From Dipetalonema caudispina (Eukaryota > Nematoda > Chromadorea > Rhabditida > Onchocercidae): a stretch of 64,000 nucleotides of DNA. The DNA is taken from contig JABVXV010000068.1 of the NCBI GenBank assembly GCA_013365325.1, forward strand, positions 186,001 to 250,000, read 5' to 3'. Below are positions 1 to 13,000 of the stretch, one piece after another; positions within the stretch are counted from its first letter, which is position 1; each line of letters starts with the position of its first letter. A model generated the notes under the pieces. The model did no database searches and was not told the origin of the DNA. It saw only the letters and a list, made by a program, of their open reading frames with translations. Position numbers and translations under genes: made by a program.

Positions 1-836
1 TTATTGCTGCCAATCAAAATCGAAAATTTTTGCAACGGATTTCGCCCTTGCCAACGTTCACTCTCTGAAGTTTTTGCTGATCCGCATTGGTTCATGGAAT
101 CCGTATTTTCATTCTGTAGACAATAAGCTATATTATGCGGTAATTCAATGAAGTTCTCCTCCTTCACATAACAGCCATGAGCATTCGACACAGATTTTTG
201 AAGCAACAAACTATTAAATCACTCCGACTAAACCATTTGATGGTTAGATTAACTTGGGTTAACATCCAACTATGTTTTCACAACAAGCAAAATTATTCAT
301 ATTAACCGTGCGAAGAATATGCCGTGTAAATTGTAATACTCTTTTTTACCTCAATCGATTCCTGTAAAGCTTTTTCGTTGATCAGTACCGGACATTCATC
401 ATCACTACCTTCCGATGCAATTTCCTGGAAAACATCAAATATTCCTTCCAAAGATACGACCTATTATAACTGAATTCTGGAAATATGCGAGAATTTCTAA
501 ACAATATTTGTGAGATTTATGGACATTGTCGGCTTATCATTTTTCATGTTTCATTTTCGAGTAAGCTATTCTGGCATAAAATTCTATATCTGAGACATTA
601 TCCACAGCAAATTTTCTAAGTTTTCAAATGTAGGAGAGTAAAACTTCAAGTTTAACACCACTAAAAGAAAAATTTCTAAGTAACTTGCAGTTAGCAAATA
701 GATTATAATACGAAAAAAACCTTCCGACCTGATTCATTTGGACATTGGTAATAACTGATGACAGCTCATTGGAACCATTGCTATCCATTATGTTTGAATG
801 CATCTTTTGCAGATCCGATTTCGATTCTTCTACCAT
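1..836 (-). CDS. Unknown acidic protein, 5' part; gene continues beyond the left edge
   Basis: I do not recognise this protein. Exon 1 is 836 down to 729: ATG plus 36 codons in all, ending ATGAATCAG before a GT donor. Exon 2 is 460 to 350: 37 codons, acceptor ATAATAG, donor GTAAAA, both in phase 0. Its translation is acidic and serine-rich, with a GSDDE stretch. A third open stretch from about position 205 down to 1 encodes a hydrophilic segment including ENFIELPHNIAYCLQ and stays open to the window edge, but I could not fix its acceptor or prove the frame join. There is no signal peptide or membrane segment, so a cytoplasmic or nuclear protein is likely. Codon use and base composition stand out from the AT-rich surroundings. 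The start is the first ATG of the open frame. Exons 1 and 2 are fairly secure; exon 3 is less so. Confidence 0.55.
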
Positions 837-2310
837 AGTTTAAACGGATCTCCGAAATCCGTTTAATTTGTTTTATCTGAAACTCATCTTACTAAGTATA
901 ATGTTGTCTCATACGAAATGAAGTTGTCTTATTTTAAGTATTTTTAATCACGGGCACGAGCATAGACTACAGTAAAAATATTAACGTCAGGAATTACTAT
1001 GAAGTATAAAAGGTCATGCAACACGTAAAAAAAACTACACACCTTACCTTCAATTCAAAAATCCGAAACAACTGAAGCATAATATCCCCCGTAATTCCTC
1101 AGTCTCCTCTTCTTTCACCCGGTAGTTCGCGATTATGCTTTTGTTCTTCCCATCGGTACTAAACCAAATACCATTACAATTCTATCTCACATTTTCTTAC
1201 ACTGTTTTCCATTCTGTTCCATTGTCTCAATCTTCTCTTCTACTTACTACGTACTATTTTGTCACCATATCCATCTCTAACCTATCTTCATTTCCATTAT
1301 CTCTAATTTATTACTCTAAGTTTTTTACTTGATATCATCCGCAAAAAGCGTGAGTTAGATATGTGGGTCACGTTACGTGCGTCTAGATTATTCCTCGTAC
1401 AATGCAACATTTGAGTAAAGTGTACCCGACGAGTTAGCTGAAAAGTTGTGCTGTCAGAAACGAGGAATTGCGTCATCTCAGCAAGGCTATGACAGGGATA
1501 ACTTCTATTCTTCATTCAGCAAACACTATTCTCCTATAGGGAGTATCGAACCCAGCAATCTTCAATTCATAACTTGATTTAAATCCATTATACCATGATG
1601 CATCACAATTAACTCAACTCAAAGAATGAGTAAAGAACATTGAAATGATATATGAGTTCAATCTCGAGATTGTCGAGAATGCTTCATTCATTCATTCATT
1701 CATTCCCATCTTCCTTTACTCCGCTTTACCTTACATTGGTGAGGGGAAATATGTACTTTTACTTTCTCTTGGATGTTTTCAGTTTGATTTTGCAATTATT
1801 ATTCATCCATTCATTCCTTACATTTCCCCTTATCATCTTTCTTGTTGAAATTAATTCAAATCTTTTTACTATTTTTTTCTTTTTAAGCTCATATTTATTC
1901 GAATTTAAACTTTGATTTCCATTTCAAGACTTAAATGAAAGGTCAACTTTTGAACCTTTTTAAACTTTAAAATTTCTCAAAATTCGGATTAAAAAATCGC
2001 CTCTTTCCTTCTCTCTTTTTGTCAATCAGTGAACGAACCATATGAGCACACCAAAAAATGGTTTGCAATTGCAAATTTTTATGCGTAAAATGAAGAATGA
2101 ATTTATTAGAATTTGTAGAGTTTCAAAATGCAATCGTTAATGTAAATGAGATGATCAGATAAATTTGAAATTACTTCATTAAAGTTCAATTATATAATCA
2201 GAGATTTAAAATTGTATGAGGAAATACTTGTGTCAGTTTACAATTCAAAGATTTTTAAAGGGTGAAGTATCCGAAGTAAATTTGAATTTAATAATGAAAA
2301 TCAAACTTAC

Positions 2311-2362
2311 CTTTGTACAAGACATAAATTTGGTTCCATTCCTTTCAAAGCATTTCGTCTGA
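2311..2362 (-). other. Possible isolated exon
   Basis: On the minus strand the stretch opens after AAATTTAG and ends TGTACAAAG before a consensus GTAAGTTT donor. Read in phase 1 it encodes QTKCFERNGTKFMSCTK. The donor is strong and the peptide looks coding, but no partner exon could be joined on either side. It could be an exon of an unseen minus-strand gene or a chance match. Confidence 0.28.
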
Positions 2363-2633
2363 CTAAATTTTAGACGGAAAAGAAGATTGTGCCTTTTTTC
2401 TATGTGTTGAAAGAAATGAAAAACAATTAATGAAAATTTTAATTGAAGTGAAAACAACTCCAGCAAGTGCGTGAATTTCAAATTTACGTCAATCTGTCAA
2501 TAAATGAATAGACTGGATACAGATTGATATCCAAAAATATAATTAATATCACTCATCTAACCGATGAATTTCGATTCAAATTAAGGCAATATGCATACAT
2601 AAAGTAACTTTTTCTCATATTTGTTAAGATGAA

Positions 2634-2710
<77 letters not shown>

Positions 2711-2735
2711 ATTATTAATATTGTTATTATTATTA
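2634..2735. repeat. (ATT)n microsatellite
   Basis: About 27 near-perfect tandem ATT units followed by interrupted ATT/AAT copies. Such tracts are prone to length change and to assembly error. Confidence 0.97.
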
Positions 2736-5660
2736 GTGTTCTTATTACCATTATTGTCATGATTATTTATATTAATATTATTATCGTCTCTGGTCAGATG
2801 CGCTACCAATCACAGGAAAAATTTAATTATTCTGGTTTGATCGCTTCTCCTTCTTTTTCCGCTCCATCAGATGCTAAATGAAGGCGGAAATCTATTGAAT
2901 ATGCCGAAAATGATAGCATATATCTTTTCTACTTATTAAATTGTGATGCTAAATTTTAAAATGAATTGTTTGTTATTCATTTTGTTTTGTTTCCTTTTAC
3001 ATTCCTACTCATTTCACTTTAAAATTTAAAGTAATCAATTCACAGTGAAGTGTTTCTGTAACAGAACGACTACAATTTAATACTTTCGTGTAGTGAAAAA
3101 TGTATTGTTGTCTCTTTTGAGAGCATTACATTTATTGATTACAGATGAGATAACATAATTCAAAAAGTAAAACTTCTTTTTTTTTCAAGGCTTTCAATTT
3201 TACTAGCTATCTTTGACGTTGATTAGACTTTAGTTTTAACCAATTCAATGATTGATGGAAGTTAAATAAATGGAATGGTGTTGTTCAATAAAAGAATATA
3301 AAAGTGTTTGTGTGTTTCGTTGTTAATGACAGATTTTATGATTACCACAAAAAATTTCATTTCATTTTTTGAAATTAGACCATAAATTCTTCTTCGACAT
3401 TCTGACTTCTCTTTCAATTCAATTTATTTCATTGCGCACTAACTACATGTCGTCTTCCTGTTTCGTTATTAGTTTTTTTCACAACTAATATTATACTTCC
3501 CTATATAACACTAAAGCTAAGGTTTATATCCTTTTCATAAATTCCTAGCAATAATATTAATTAGTTGATTAATCAGTTAATAACAATAATAATAGTGATC
3601 AATAATATTGATAACAGTAATCGCTGACAATAATAAAGTTAATTCATATTATGATTATTGCTTAATGCATTATTGAAATCATCATTGTTATTTTCTGATG
3701 TATTATTGAAAGCATAAGATAAATATTTCAATTTGCTTTTATCATTTGAGTGTCAAAAAAACCAAAAATTCCTTTTTTTTTTTTTTCAAATTCTTTATGA
3801 CAATTCATACAATCAATTTTGTTTGTTTTATGTTCAAAGCATAATTTCAACTGATATCTCATTTTACAGAACTATCAATTATATTTTTATTAAATACAAC
3901 ATATTATTCAACTTTATTAAAACGGAATGTCTTGGTAACCCACTTAAGCTTTCAGTAATTAATGTTCAGTTTAATTAGATATTAAATGATACTGGCGGAA
4001 AGAAAGTAATGTCATCATTGTAGTACCAATCTTATCATAGTAACAATGGTATCATTTATTATTTTGGTAATCATAAATGAAATAAATGTCATATAAGACA
4101 TATCCGCCTTGAAATTAATTTTCTCTGTTCAATAAACTGCACTTATTTCGTGTTAGATAGGTGGCACTATGTTAAGATTAAATATTTTTTCATTTCTTTT
4201 TGTCACTGTCACAGAAAGGAAAAAAATAACTAAGAATTATACATATAAATGGATATTTAATTAATAATAAATTATACAAATATGTGAGTTACCGACTATT
4301 TACTTCCTTTATTACCTCTTTTGCTACTTTACAATTACATACTGTAAGGGTGGATAAAACATTGAAAAGATTGAGTCAAAAATTCATTTTTAAATATATC
4401 AAAATTTTGCTCCTAATTTTGTCGAACATTGTAAATAATTTCATATAATTCCTTGTTTGACTAATTAACAATATTATGCAGCTATTGTTTGCTGTACTAT
4501 TAATTAGCGCTTATAATTCAAAAGGAAAAAAAAAAGAATTATTGACGTTATTTATTTGAGATCTGATTTTTTTTCTCTCTCTTTCTCTCTACTAAAATAT
4601 TGTTTTCTATTAGAATTTTTTTAATCAAAATTTTCAATTTTTTTTTTTTAATTAAACAAAATTTTTTCCATCACAGGTTTACAGCATTACTTTCATTAGA
4701 AATATTATATGTATACATATACATAGACATTTGAAATAGCTGCAATAAGGACACGGAATTTTAAATTTTATTATTTTTTTTGAATTCTTTTTTCAATTAC
4801 ATTACTTGCAATATGTCATAATATTGTCATATAAACATTATAAATGAATAGAAGTAATTTGTAGAGCAATTTTTTAAAAATTTGAAAGAAAAAATTTATT
4901 TTCTTCTTTGCTCTTTTCAAATATTGAAAGAAAGTTCTGAAATGAAAACCAAAGCAGTCGATTTGTTTAATCTACTTTTAAGTATTTTCGTTATTTGGCC
5001 ATTGTATAAGTATCTCCTGAAAAATAAGAGAGAAAGAGAGAGAAGAGAAAGGAAGATAAGATCAGATATTTTTAATTTTTCAGGAATGGAAAGTTATTAG
5101 AGAAGTATATCAAGTATATCAATATCAGTCGTCTATCCCTCATTCCAATTCTGAACTTTGATTCATAGCATTCATTCCCATTTAATCCATTCATCAATGT
5201 ATATTACAAATTTCCGTTAAATTAAATTTAATTATCAATTTTTCAAACATATAAGGAACTTACTAATTTTTAGTTTCTGTTCATTTAGTTTATTTTTCCC
5301 AGTTTAAACAATTTCCGACAATCTTTTTTTTCTTTAAGATTTTGAGGAAATTTTGTAGCTTTCTTTTTTCCTTTAAAAAAAAGGGAAATCTTTTTTCATC
5401 AATTTATAAATTTACTGAGAAGTGAGGGCAAGAAAAGACGAGGAACTTTTTTTTTTTGTGGAAGGAAGGAATATCAACTTTTTAATCTCAAATTACTTCA
5501 CATTTTCGATTATAATGCTTAACAATGGAACCAGAAATTCTTCTTTTAAAAGTAACTTAAATCATTTTATAAAGTAATTCCCTTTTTCTTTTTCTAATCA
5601 ATGTTAAAGCTTGTCAGATAGTTTATTTAATCATTTATGCATATTCATTGGATAATCTTC

Positions 5661-5661
<1 letters not shown>

Positions 5662-5709
<48 letters not shown>
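5662..5709. repeat. Poly-T tract of about 48 bases
   Basis: An uninterrupted T run, far longer than the other T runs in the window (mostly 8-20). It may be the poly-A tail of an old minus-strand retroposon, but no recognisable element body adjoins it. Its exact length is unreliable in any assembly. Confidence 0.97.
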
Positions 5710-5710
<1 letters not shown>

Positions 5711-6406
5711 AGGAATAATCAAATGAAAGTCAATTTACCTAATAGTTGGTAGTACTTCTTCTGCTTTTTCCATATTGATATTACATTTCTGAATTACTCA
5801 AAATAAATTTTATATATTTTTACATGGAAATGAAATGAAGAAGTTCAAGTCAACCTGAGCTCTTTTCATTAGGGATGAAATTGTTTTATCGAAGAAATAA
5901 TCAAGCAAATATTTTAGCAGATATTCCCATGCACTTAACATTCAAAAGTCTAGGAGTATTATAATGAATGATTTTATTGCTTTATGCAAAAATAGAAGTT
6001 AACAGAAGACATGAAGCTGTTAAGCTTATTTATCCCCAATAGTGCATTTATTTCATTTCCGTTTTGCATTATCGGTTCCTGTTAACTCACTTGAAATTTC
6101 ATTCATTTTTTTTCCTATCCTCCGCTTTTTTCTTTCTTCTTTTCTCAATCACCAAATAAATGAAGCATTTCGGAGAGCATGGAAATTCCAAAAATATATT
6201 GCTATAAATTTTTCACAATTTTTATTTTCATGTTTTAATTCTTTTTCTCTCATTTCTGAAGCACTGTTTTGTTATGCATCTCTTGTATAATGTTATTTAT
6301 GATTTATTAAATTCAATGCTTTACTATAATTTATTATTGATACCATTGAATTGTTGAAATAATCATTTTTGAATATGATAAATTGTTCATTTTTCTTTTT
6401 TTTTAG

Positions 6407-9016
6407 AAACAAATGAAATAGAAGAAATGCCACTATTTGAAGGTTGTTGTTCAAATTCGCTCATTGAACGGAAGAAATCAGCCGCGTATACGCCATCGAC
6501 AGGGAAGCGAACAATTTTTTAATAATTAATATACAAATTAATAAGAAAATTTACTCCAAAATTTTTTTTGTTATAACTATAAAATAAATTGTTGACGATA
6601 CCTTAAATGTCATAAATACGAAATGTATTTTTCTTTTCTGTTTCAGAGAAGAAACAACAACAACAACAACAAGATAATTATCATCCTATGTCACCGTCAA
6701 CATCTGAACCTATGGTAAGAACTTGTCACATTTCAATAAAATCAAATTCTGCAACTGATTGATTCAAATATCATTCATTTAATACCAGATAAATTTTGTG
6801 TATATTTATTATATTATCACATGAGAGATGCTTAGATTACTTAATTTATTAACTTATTTTGTAATGAGAGATAATTTTTTTCGTAATTACAAGCACTCTT
6901 GCTTCAATATCGAAATTCAATGATGATTTATATCCTTTGTGATAAAATAATTTATCCCAACTGATTTATTGTGAATCTACCATTTTCATTCCAATTACTT
7001 CTTTCTATATCTTTATTCATTTTATACCTGTTGATGTTCTATTTTAATCTAATTGATTTAATTCAAAAAGGAAAATCTCGTAATTAAAAAGGATCACTCT
7101 TCATTAGAGTTCCGAAAATCATCTGAAATTACTTCATGTGAATTTTTGAATTTTTCGTAATTTTTCCTATCTGTTGTAAATACTACTTTATTCTTCATAA
7201 CAAATCCGGAAGAGTATGAAAGAGAAAAGATAAATAAAAGAGATGAAATCGAATAGGTAAAGGAGAAAGGGAAAGTAAAATATGATCCATAGGTTACAAT
7301 CTCATCATGCATTATCTCATAAAGATGATATGATATATATGCTCACATATCTCATCTAATTGTTTATATTTTCGTGTATTCTATTTTATGAAGAGAAAGA
7401 AAATGTATTATTAATCCTTTTTTACTTCTATTAATTCGACTATTTTTTAAATTCGATAGATCTTTTCCTGAAATTATTGCTCAAATCATTTAGTGTTTTC
7501 AAACAAAAATAAAAAAGAATCCGTACGATTTCCATTTGTTTATCACATTTTTTCCCCTTCACTTAAAATAAATATGTCAGAAAAAGTCATTAAAATAAAT
7601 ATGTCAGAAAAAGTCATTTTTTTTTTCCTATTTTACTCCTTTGAATTTCTTTGTTTCTTGTTAAAGTACATTGTACTAATGTTCTTAGATTCAGTGTTTT
7701 ATGATTTGATTTTTCTTCAGCCATTTTCGACGTACAAAAAGAACAGTTGTTGTTTGTCACATCGAGAAACGAGTGGAAGTGGAAAAAATGTAATTGTCCG
7801 ATTTAACGAAGGCTTATCCAGTAAGCTAAAAATGACCGATTTCAACATATTTGTGAAGTTAAACATTATCATATCATACTCTATAAGTAATGATAATCTA
7901 TTTATTCAAGTTTAAGATATACATTGGAATGAATTTGTGATATCTTTATACTGAAAAAAAAATTTAAGAAAGAGCATAAACGTTTTAGTTTAGCTTTACT
8001 GTCACAACTTTATCAGAAAGATAAGCTAATAATTACTTGCTAACATGGTAATTGATGCACAATTACTAATTAAATGGTATAGTTTAAAATGAAATCTTTG
8101 AGCTGGTTCAACCGAAATGCTTAATGCAACAAAATTTTACCAAAATTGTGTGGATGAAGATACGGAAAGCCGTTGGATCGAAGTATACGAAGAACAAAAA
8201 ACTATTGGGCAAACAACAACCGGTTTAATTTTTGCAATTTTAAATCTGAAAAAGACGAACAGTTGTTCATCTGTATAAATCATTTCGAATTATCGATCCA
8301 AATAATTTGAATTCGAATTACAAGCATTTTTAAATTTCGGATTTTCCTGGAATTACTATACTTTCTTAACGAACTTTCTTTCATTTTTTTAATGTTAACA
8401 GCAAATGGTGAAGAAAATGAACTGAATATTTCGAAGTTATCAACACAATCCACAATCGAAATGGGCAAGTCAGAATTGGACAGTTGTAGTAATAATACAT
8501 TTTTAGGTAATCAATACATTTTACTTATTCATATTACTAATCTGCCATTGAACTTTTTATCACTTTTCCCAAAACTTTTATTATCTTCATCTACCTAACT
8601 TATCATAATTATAAAAAAATCACTAATACTTTACTTTGTAACATCGTATCTTTAGTTTTACTCGGTAAATAAGCAATAATTTAGAAATGAATATAGGAGA
8701 CATACCTGAAAACAAATAATTTTACATATGATATGATATTGAAAAGTTTGTTTTATGCTATTATTTCATAGATATTCAATTATTTAAATTAAAAATATCA
8801 CCTTTCAAAAATGGCACAAACATCAAAATGTTATTTCGCTACGGCTGATCAATAACAACAGTTTAGGTCAGTGACATTATTTTAAAGGACAAATTAATTA
8901 TCGATTTTTTAGAGAAGACACATTCAGCAGAACCAAAAATAAATCGAAATTTCAAAACATGCTTGCAACGATGTCACGAGATGGAAAATATTAACAAAGT
9001 TGCAAACGAAGGATAA
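6407..9016 (+). CDS. Unknown polyQ-containing protein, 3' part, six candidate exons
   Basis: I do not recognise the protein. Exons with mutually consistent phases are 6407-6442, 6647-6714, 7721-7820, 8103-8222, 8402-8506 and 8913-9016, ending in TAA. The 5' end lies upstream and was not found. The translation starts with an acidic patch (NEIEEMPLFE), then KK and six glutamines, a Ser/Pro segment (YHPMSPSTSEP) and a long hydrophilic Ser/Asn-rich tail ending NKVANEG. No membrane segment is seen, so it may be a cytosolic tail or a soluble regulatory protein. The 8103-8222 exon begins and ends in phase 1, so it can be skipped without a frameshift. Part of it (KFYQNCVDEDTESRW) recalls the FYxxC(M/V)D region of M13 neprilysins, but nothing else supports that family. 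If the GT at 6443 is not used, the 6407 exon reads on to a TAA at 6522 as an alternative end. Confidence 0.6.
7563..7617. repeat. 27-bp direct tandem duplication
   Basis: Two adjacent identical copies of a 27-base unit containing TAAAATAAATATGTCAGAAA lie in an intron of the unknown gene. This is probably a recent slippage duplication, since no differences are seen between the copies. Confidence 0.95.
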
Positions 9017-9355
9017 ATGGAGGAAAACGGCACGCATTATGATTTTATTTCTTAAAATTTCATTATAAGTTTTAATTATAATTCTTTTGACGGTGAAATT
9101 TGTAAAACGTTCTCTGTCATAACTGTTTCAGCATATTAAAAGGAAAATTAACTTCTTGATTCTATGCATATCGATTGTTAGGAAAAAATTTCAATCGAGA
9201 AAGTAAGCCTTAGAGTAAATTCATATTTGAATTTATGTTAGTTCAAAAATTGTGTTTTCATCCGACGTTCGTCTCCTTGCTCAATAACATTTTTTTGAAC
9301 AACATATCCAAACATTAGCTTGCTAAACTTTCACAGACATTTCTTTTTGAAGAAA

Positions 9356-9828
9356 TGCTTTGCAAAAGTTTCTGGAAATTAATGAAAAAAACTGCACACC
9401 CAGGGGAAAAATCACTTTCCGACAATTGATTGATTCCATTTTCCAACAACTGACGAATACTCCCTTCTTCTGTCACAAGCATTACATCTTCCAACTTTTG
9501 ACATTTGCGCTTTCACTTCAAAATCTAGAATTTTCCCTCAACTCAGATGAAGCGGCTTCCGTCAAGCACATTTTTCCACCATGTAACGACAATATACAAA
9601 TAGATGTGTACCAAAATTCTCTGTCATCAGATCTTTGTTGAATTGTCAACACGGAACAGTGGTTCGGCACTAAAGCCATTGAGAAATCTTTCAAGATGTC
9701 ATCTCGAAAGATTTACCATTGCCAAACTTCTAACTCCTCTTTCAATTAATCCAGTAAATTATTCAACGGAAGATGAAAGCTATATTGAAGCCTTTGGTAA
9801 GAGCAAAAAACGAAGACATCCAGAATAA
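9356..9828 (+). pseudogene. Coding-like stretch open in shifting frames
   Basis: This is richer in G and C than its surroundings. Two overlapping plus-strand frames are open: about 9360-9641 (including ITFRQLIDSIFQQLTN) and about 9604-9828 (ending YIEAFGKSKKRRHPE then a stop). A third frame is open at about 9432-9547. The two main frames overlap with no room for a normal intron, although an acceptor-like CATCAG precedes the second. It could be a decayed gene with frameshifts, or two exons of an unresolved gene. I recognise no family. Confidence 0.35.
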
Positions 9829-10051
9829 CTCCATTTTTATTTTTTATACCTTATTTCATTGAGAATGTAATACAATACAAAACAAAGAGCTTGACAGGAT
9901 GATTGCTGAATGGTGACAAAATTTGACATCCAGAAATATGTTTGATAGGTTACCCCACAGGATTTAAGTTATAACACTGATAACAGAAAAGAATAAATTC
10001 AAGCAACAACAATTTAACATTATCAAGCAAGTACATATTGATGCGATCTTA

Positions 10052-13000
10052 TTAGCGAACAGCCAACACCTGCAATACAAATCTAATGTTACTTCAACTT
10101 TACTTAAACATTTCCAACATTTCCTGAGAAACTTCTGCAAGATTATATTTTAAAAAATATGTTAAGCAATTTTTGTGATATCCTTCACATGCTTTACCTT
10201 TTCGTTTATTACAGCAGCAAAAAAGGCAAAACTAGAAATGAAAAGGGCAACTGTCGAACAGCAAGGAAGACTCAGATGCTAACTATAAAATCACGAACTT
10301 ACCTCCACCCAAATTTACAAAAATATTTCGCAAAAACCATTCGTTAAAACAACAAACTTACGATGTCGTCAATTTTAAGAATAGAGCGAACACATTCAGC
10401 AGCTTGCTTAATTGCTGAGGACGATACCAGAAGCGGTTGCAACACGTTTTCTTCTCTGATATCAGTAACATAACCCTGAAAAGCTAGAAAGCTAGCCTGC
10501 TTGACAGAGTTAGTTTACGAAGTTCTATGAATAATGAAGATTTAATATTGAAACCATCGGTTACAGACGATAGAGATCAAAATAGAAAGGATACATAAAT
10601 AAACTAACCTTGCGAACATTTACTCCATGATTCTTCTTGCCATTCGCGTGCTGAGAGCGCAATTCGGTAACCGTCGCTATCGGATTCAAACCAGCATTCT
10701 CGGCCAATGTGTATGGAACTTGTTCCAGAGCATCCGCAAAAGCCTGAAAGGAAATCAAAGAAAATACCACATATACTTCATGCGAAGCTTTATTTACCAT
10801 TCACCCTGTTACGAAAACTATAAAGAACATTTCAGAAATCCGAGCTACTGGCATATTACATTTACAGTAAAAGGGATTTTGTAAAAAATAAAAGTAATAG
10901 AACGAACTCTCCAGCAGTACTGTTCAGCACCAGGTCTTTCCTGCGCTAGTTGGCGCAGCTGCACTGCAACCTCCATTTCAGGTGCGCCACCGCCTAAAAC
11001 AGGATAGTAGGACAAACCAATGAACATGGATTATTGTTTTGCAGTCGAAAAAGACGTTACAGACTGTAAGCATCCCTACCAATACATGAACTGGTATAAT
11101 CGTGAGATTTTTTTGTTTAAATGACAAAAAAAATTACCGATCAAAAGTGGAATTGATGAAAAATGAAACTAAATTTTAAATATTTTGACAAACCAGGAAG
11201 GAGAGCTCTCTTTTTTACTAAACATCGTATAACGCAAAGCGCATCATGAATTGATCGTTCTGCTTCTTCCAATACTAATTTGTTAGAACCACGAATCAAA
11301 ACTGAAACTGCTTGGCCCGGATTTTGCACACCAGTAACCTGGAAACTGATTTAATTCACTTCATTCGAATACATAGATTTCTTTCACCAGGTCACATGGG
11401 GTAACGAAAAAAAGATACATGTTACGGTTTCGTTCTGCTTTCATTTTAAAAAGTAAGATTCAGGCTCTCGACATAATACGGATTTATAAATATGGAAATA
11501 CTTTACTTGAATAATTTTTCCATCTCCTCCTGTCGGAATCTGTTCGACAAGATCTGCAGAACCTAATGCTTCAGGTACAAAGTGGTCGATTGACGCAATG
11601 GGACGACAACCGAGAATACGAGAGTAAAACTCGATATCTTCTCTTTCGATATCTTTCACCACCATTATCTTCATTTTCGCCAAAAAATGCAAAGACATCT
11701 CATTCACCGCGTCTCTTCAACAAATATTACTTAATGAAAAAGCAAAGGCAACATTTGAAAGTTTAATCAAAGTTGGAACTTAAAGCTCGATTTGAATATG
11801 AAGATATGGAAGTTGCTCCTCCTTTCATCATCATCTAACTTTCTATCAGAATCGTGGATTGTTAGGATGGACAAGAACTTTATTAAAACTAAGTCCTAAG
11901 TATCCAAAGTTACCTTCTATTCCAGGAATAGATAGACAGAAACGACAGCTTTTCAATCTTTAATCATCCTGCTATCGACTACCACCTGATGTCTAGATTA
12001 CATTTTAATAATAAAGCCTCGAAGTTTTATTCCAAAAAAGAAATAACTTTAAAATACCTGAGAATGCTTTTCTGTATAAGCAAAACATTACATCCTGCCT
12101 TTTTGATTTGTTTGCATAAATCAAGCAAATATGTTCGCTCTTCTTTCAAAGCTCGATCCATTTGAGTGTAATCGGACAAAATCACTTGATTTTCCATCTT
12201 AAATGATCATGTTAGGAAAAATACCAGTAGCCAACAAAGTAGACAGCAAACAGTAAAAAGTATGGACTGAAATGCATGCGAAAGAAAACATACATCAGTT
12301 TTTGGAGGACTCAACTGAAACTGAATTAGTCCAATTTGGGCTTTTTCAACACGAGTTGGACCACCTCGTCCCATAGAACGCTGATCAATAAGTGCACCAT
12401 CTACTAAACGAGATTCTTCAACAGTTTCGCCCACTTTCTTCACGATTTTGATCATCCGTAAATCAACGTTATTATCATCCGTGTTGATAATCTGAATTTG
12501 CAGAACTTCAGATATGAGTAGAGGTGAATTGATAGTTCATTCCGAAAAAAAAAAGAAAACATTGTTAGTTTCAAATAAATATTAGCCAGTTAGAAAATAA
12601 GTTACTTTTTTAACAGCATTTACTGCCATCGGTGCAAGCAACCATGAGTGTTGGGATACAACCTAAAAATGAAAAACATTTTAGAAAATAACAAACTAAA
12701 CGCTAGTACGAACTTTTTCGGACCTCTTGATATAGATTTGCTCGATCTTAGAGCATTGTTATATGCCCAACCTTCTCTTGTAAGACAAAGCTGAACAAAA
12801 ACGGCGTTTCACAATATTTCTTTAGAAAAACGATGAAGTCATGCTGACATGGTAAGAACATTCCAAAATTCCAATTTCTGCAGGTTCTTTTTTTTTTGTA
12901 AAATATGAAAATCATGAACGAGAATCAATAAACATAATAAGTAATTACTTTAGAATTCAAACTAGTTGTAGCAATTTTTGCAAGTTGATCATCGTTATCA

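Larger units (their letters stand above)
837..6406. other. Gene-poor AT-rich spacer
   Basis: No convincing complete gene is visible. It contains the ATT microsatellite, the long poly-T tract and the isolated possible exon listed separately. Short open frames here are low-complexity or AT-driven. Exons of the downstream plus-strand gene may lie here, because that gene starts mid-frame at 6407. One unproven candidate is the open frame from about 4941, which would encode a short N-terminus with one hydrophobic segment (FNLLLSIFVIW), but its donor phase does not fit the 6407 exon. Confidence 0.6.

Noticed and set aside
1303..1515. Minus-strand open frame of 70 codons in a less AT-rich patch.
   Set aside because: No splice context or recognisable family; it adjoins the tRNA-like relic and may be part of the same decayed repeat.
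1535..1615. tRNA-like sequence on the minus strand, with an A-box-like TGGTATAATGG and a B-box-like GGTTCGATAC.
   Set aside because: The T-arm stem does not pair properly and no acceptor stem or anticodon arm can be drawn. At best it is a decayed tRNA-derived relic.
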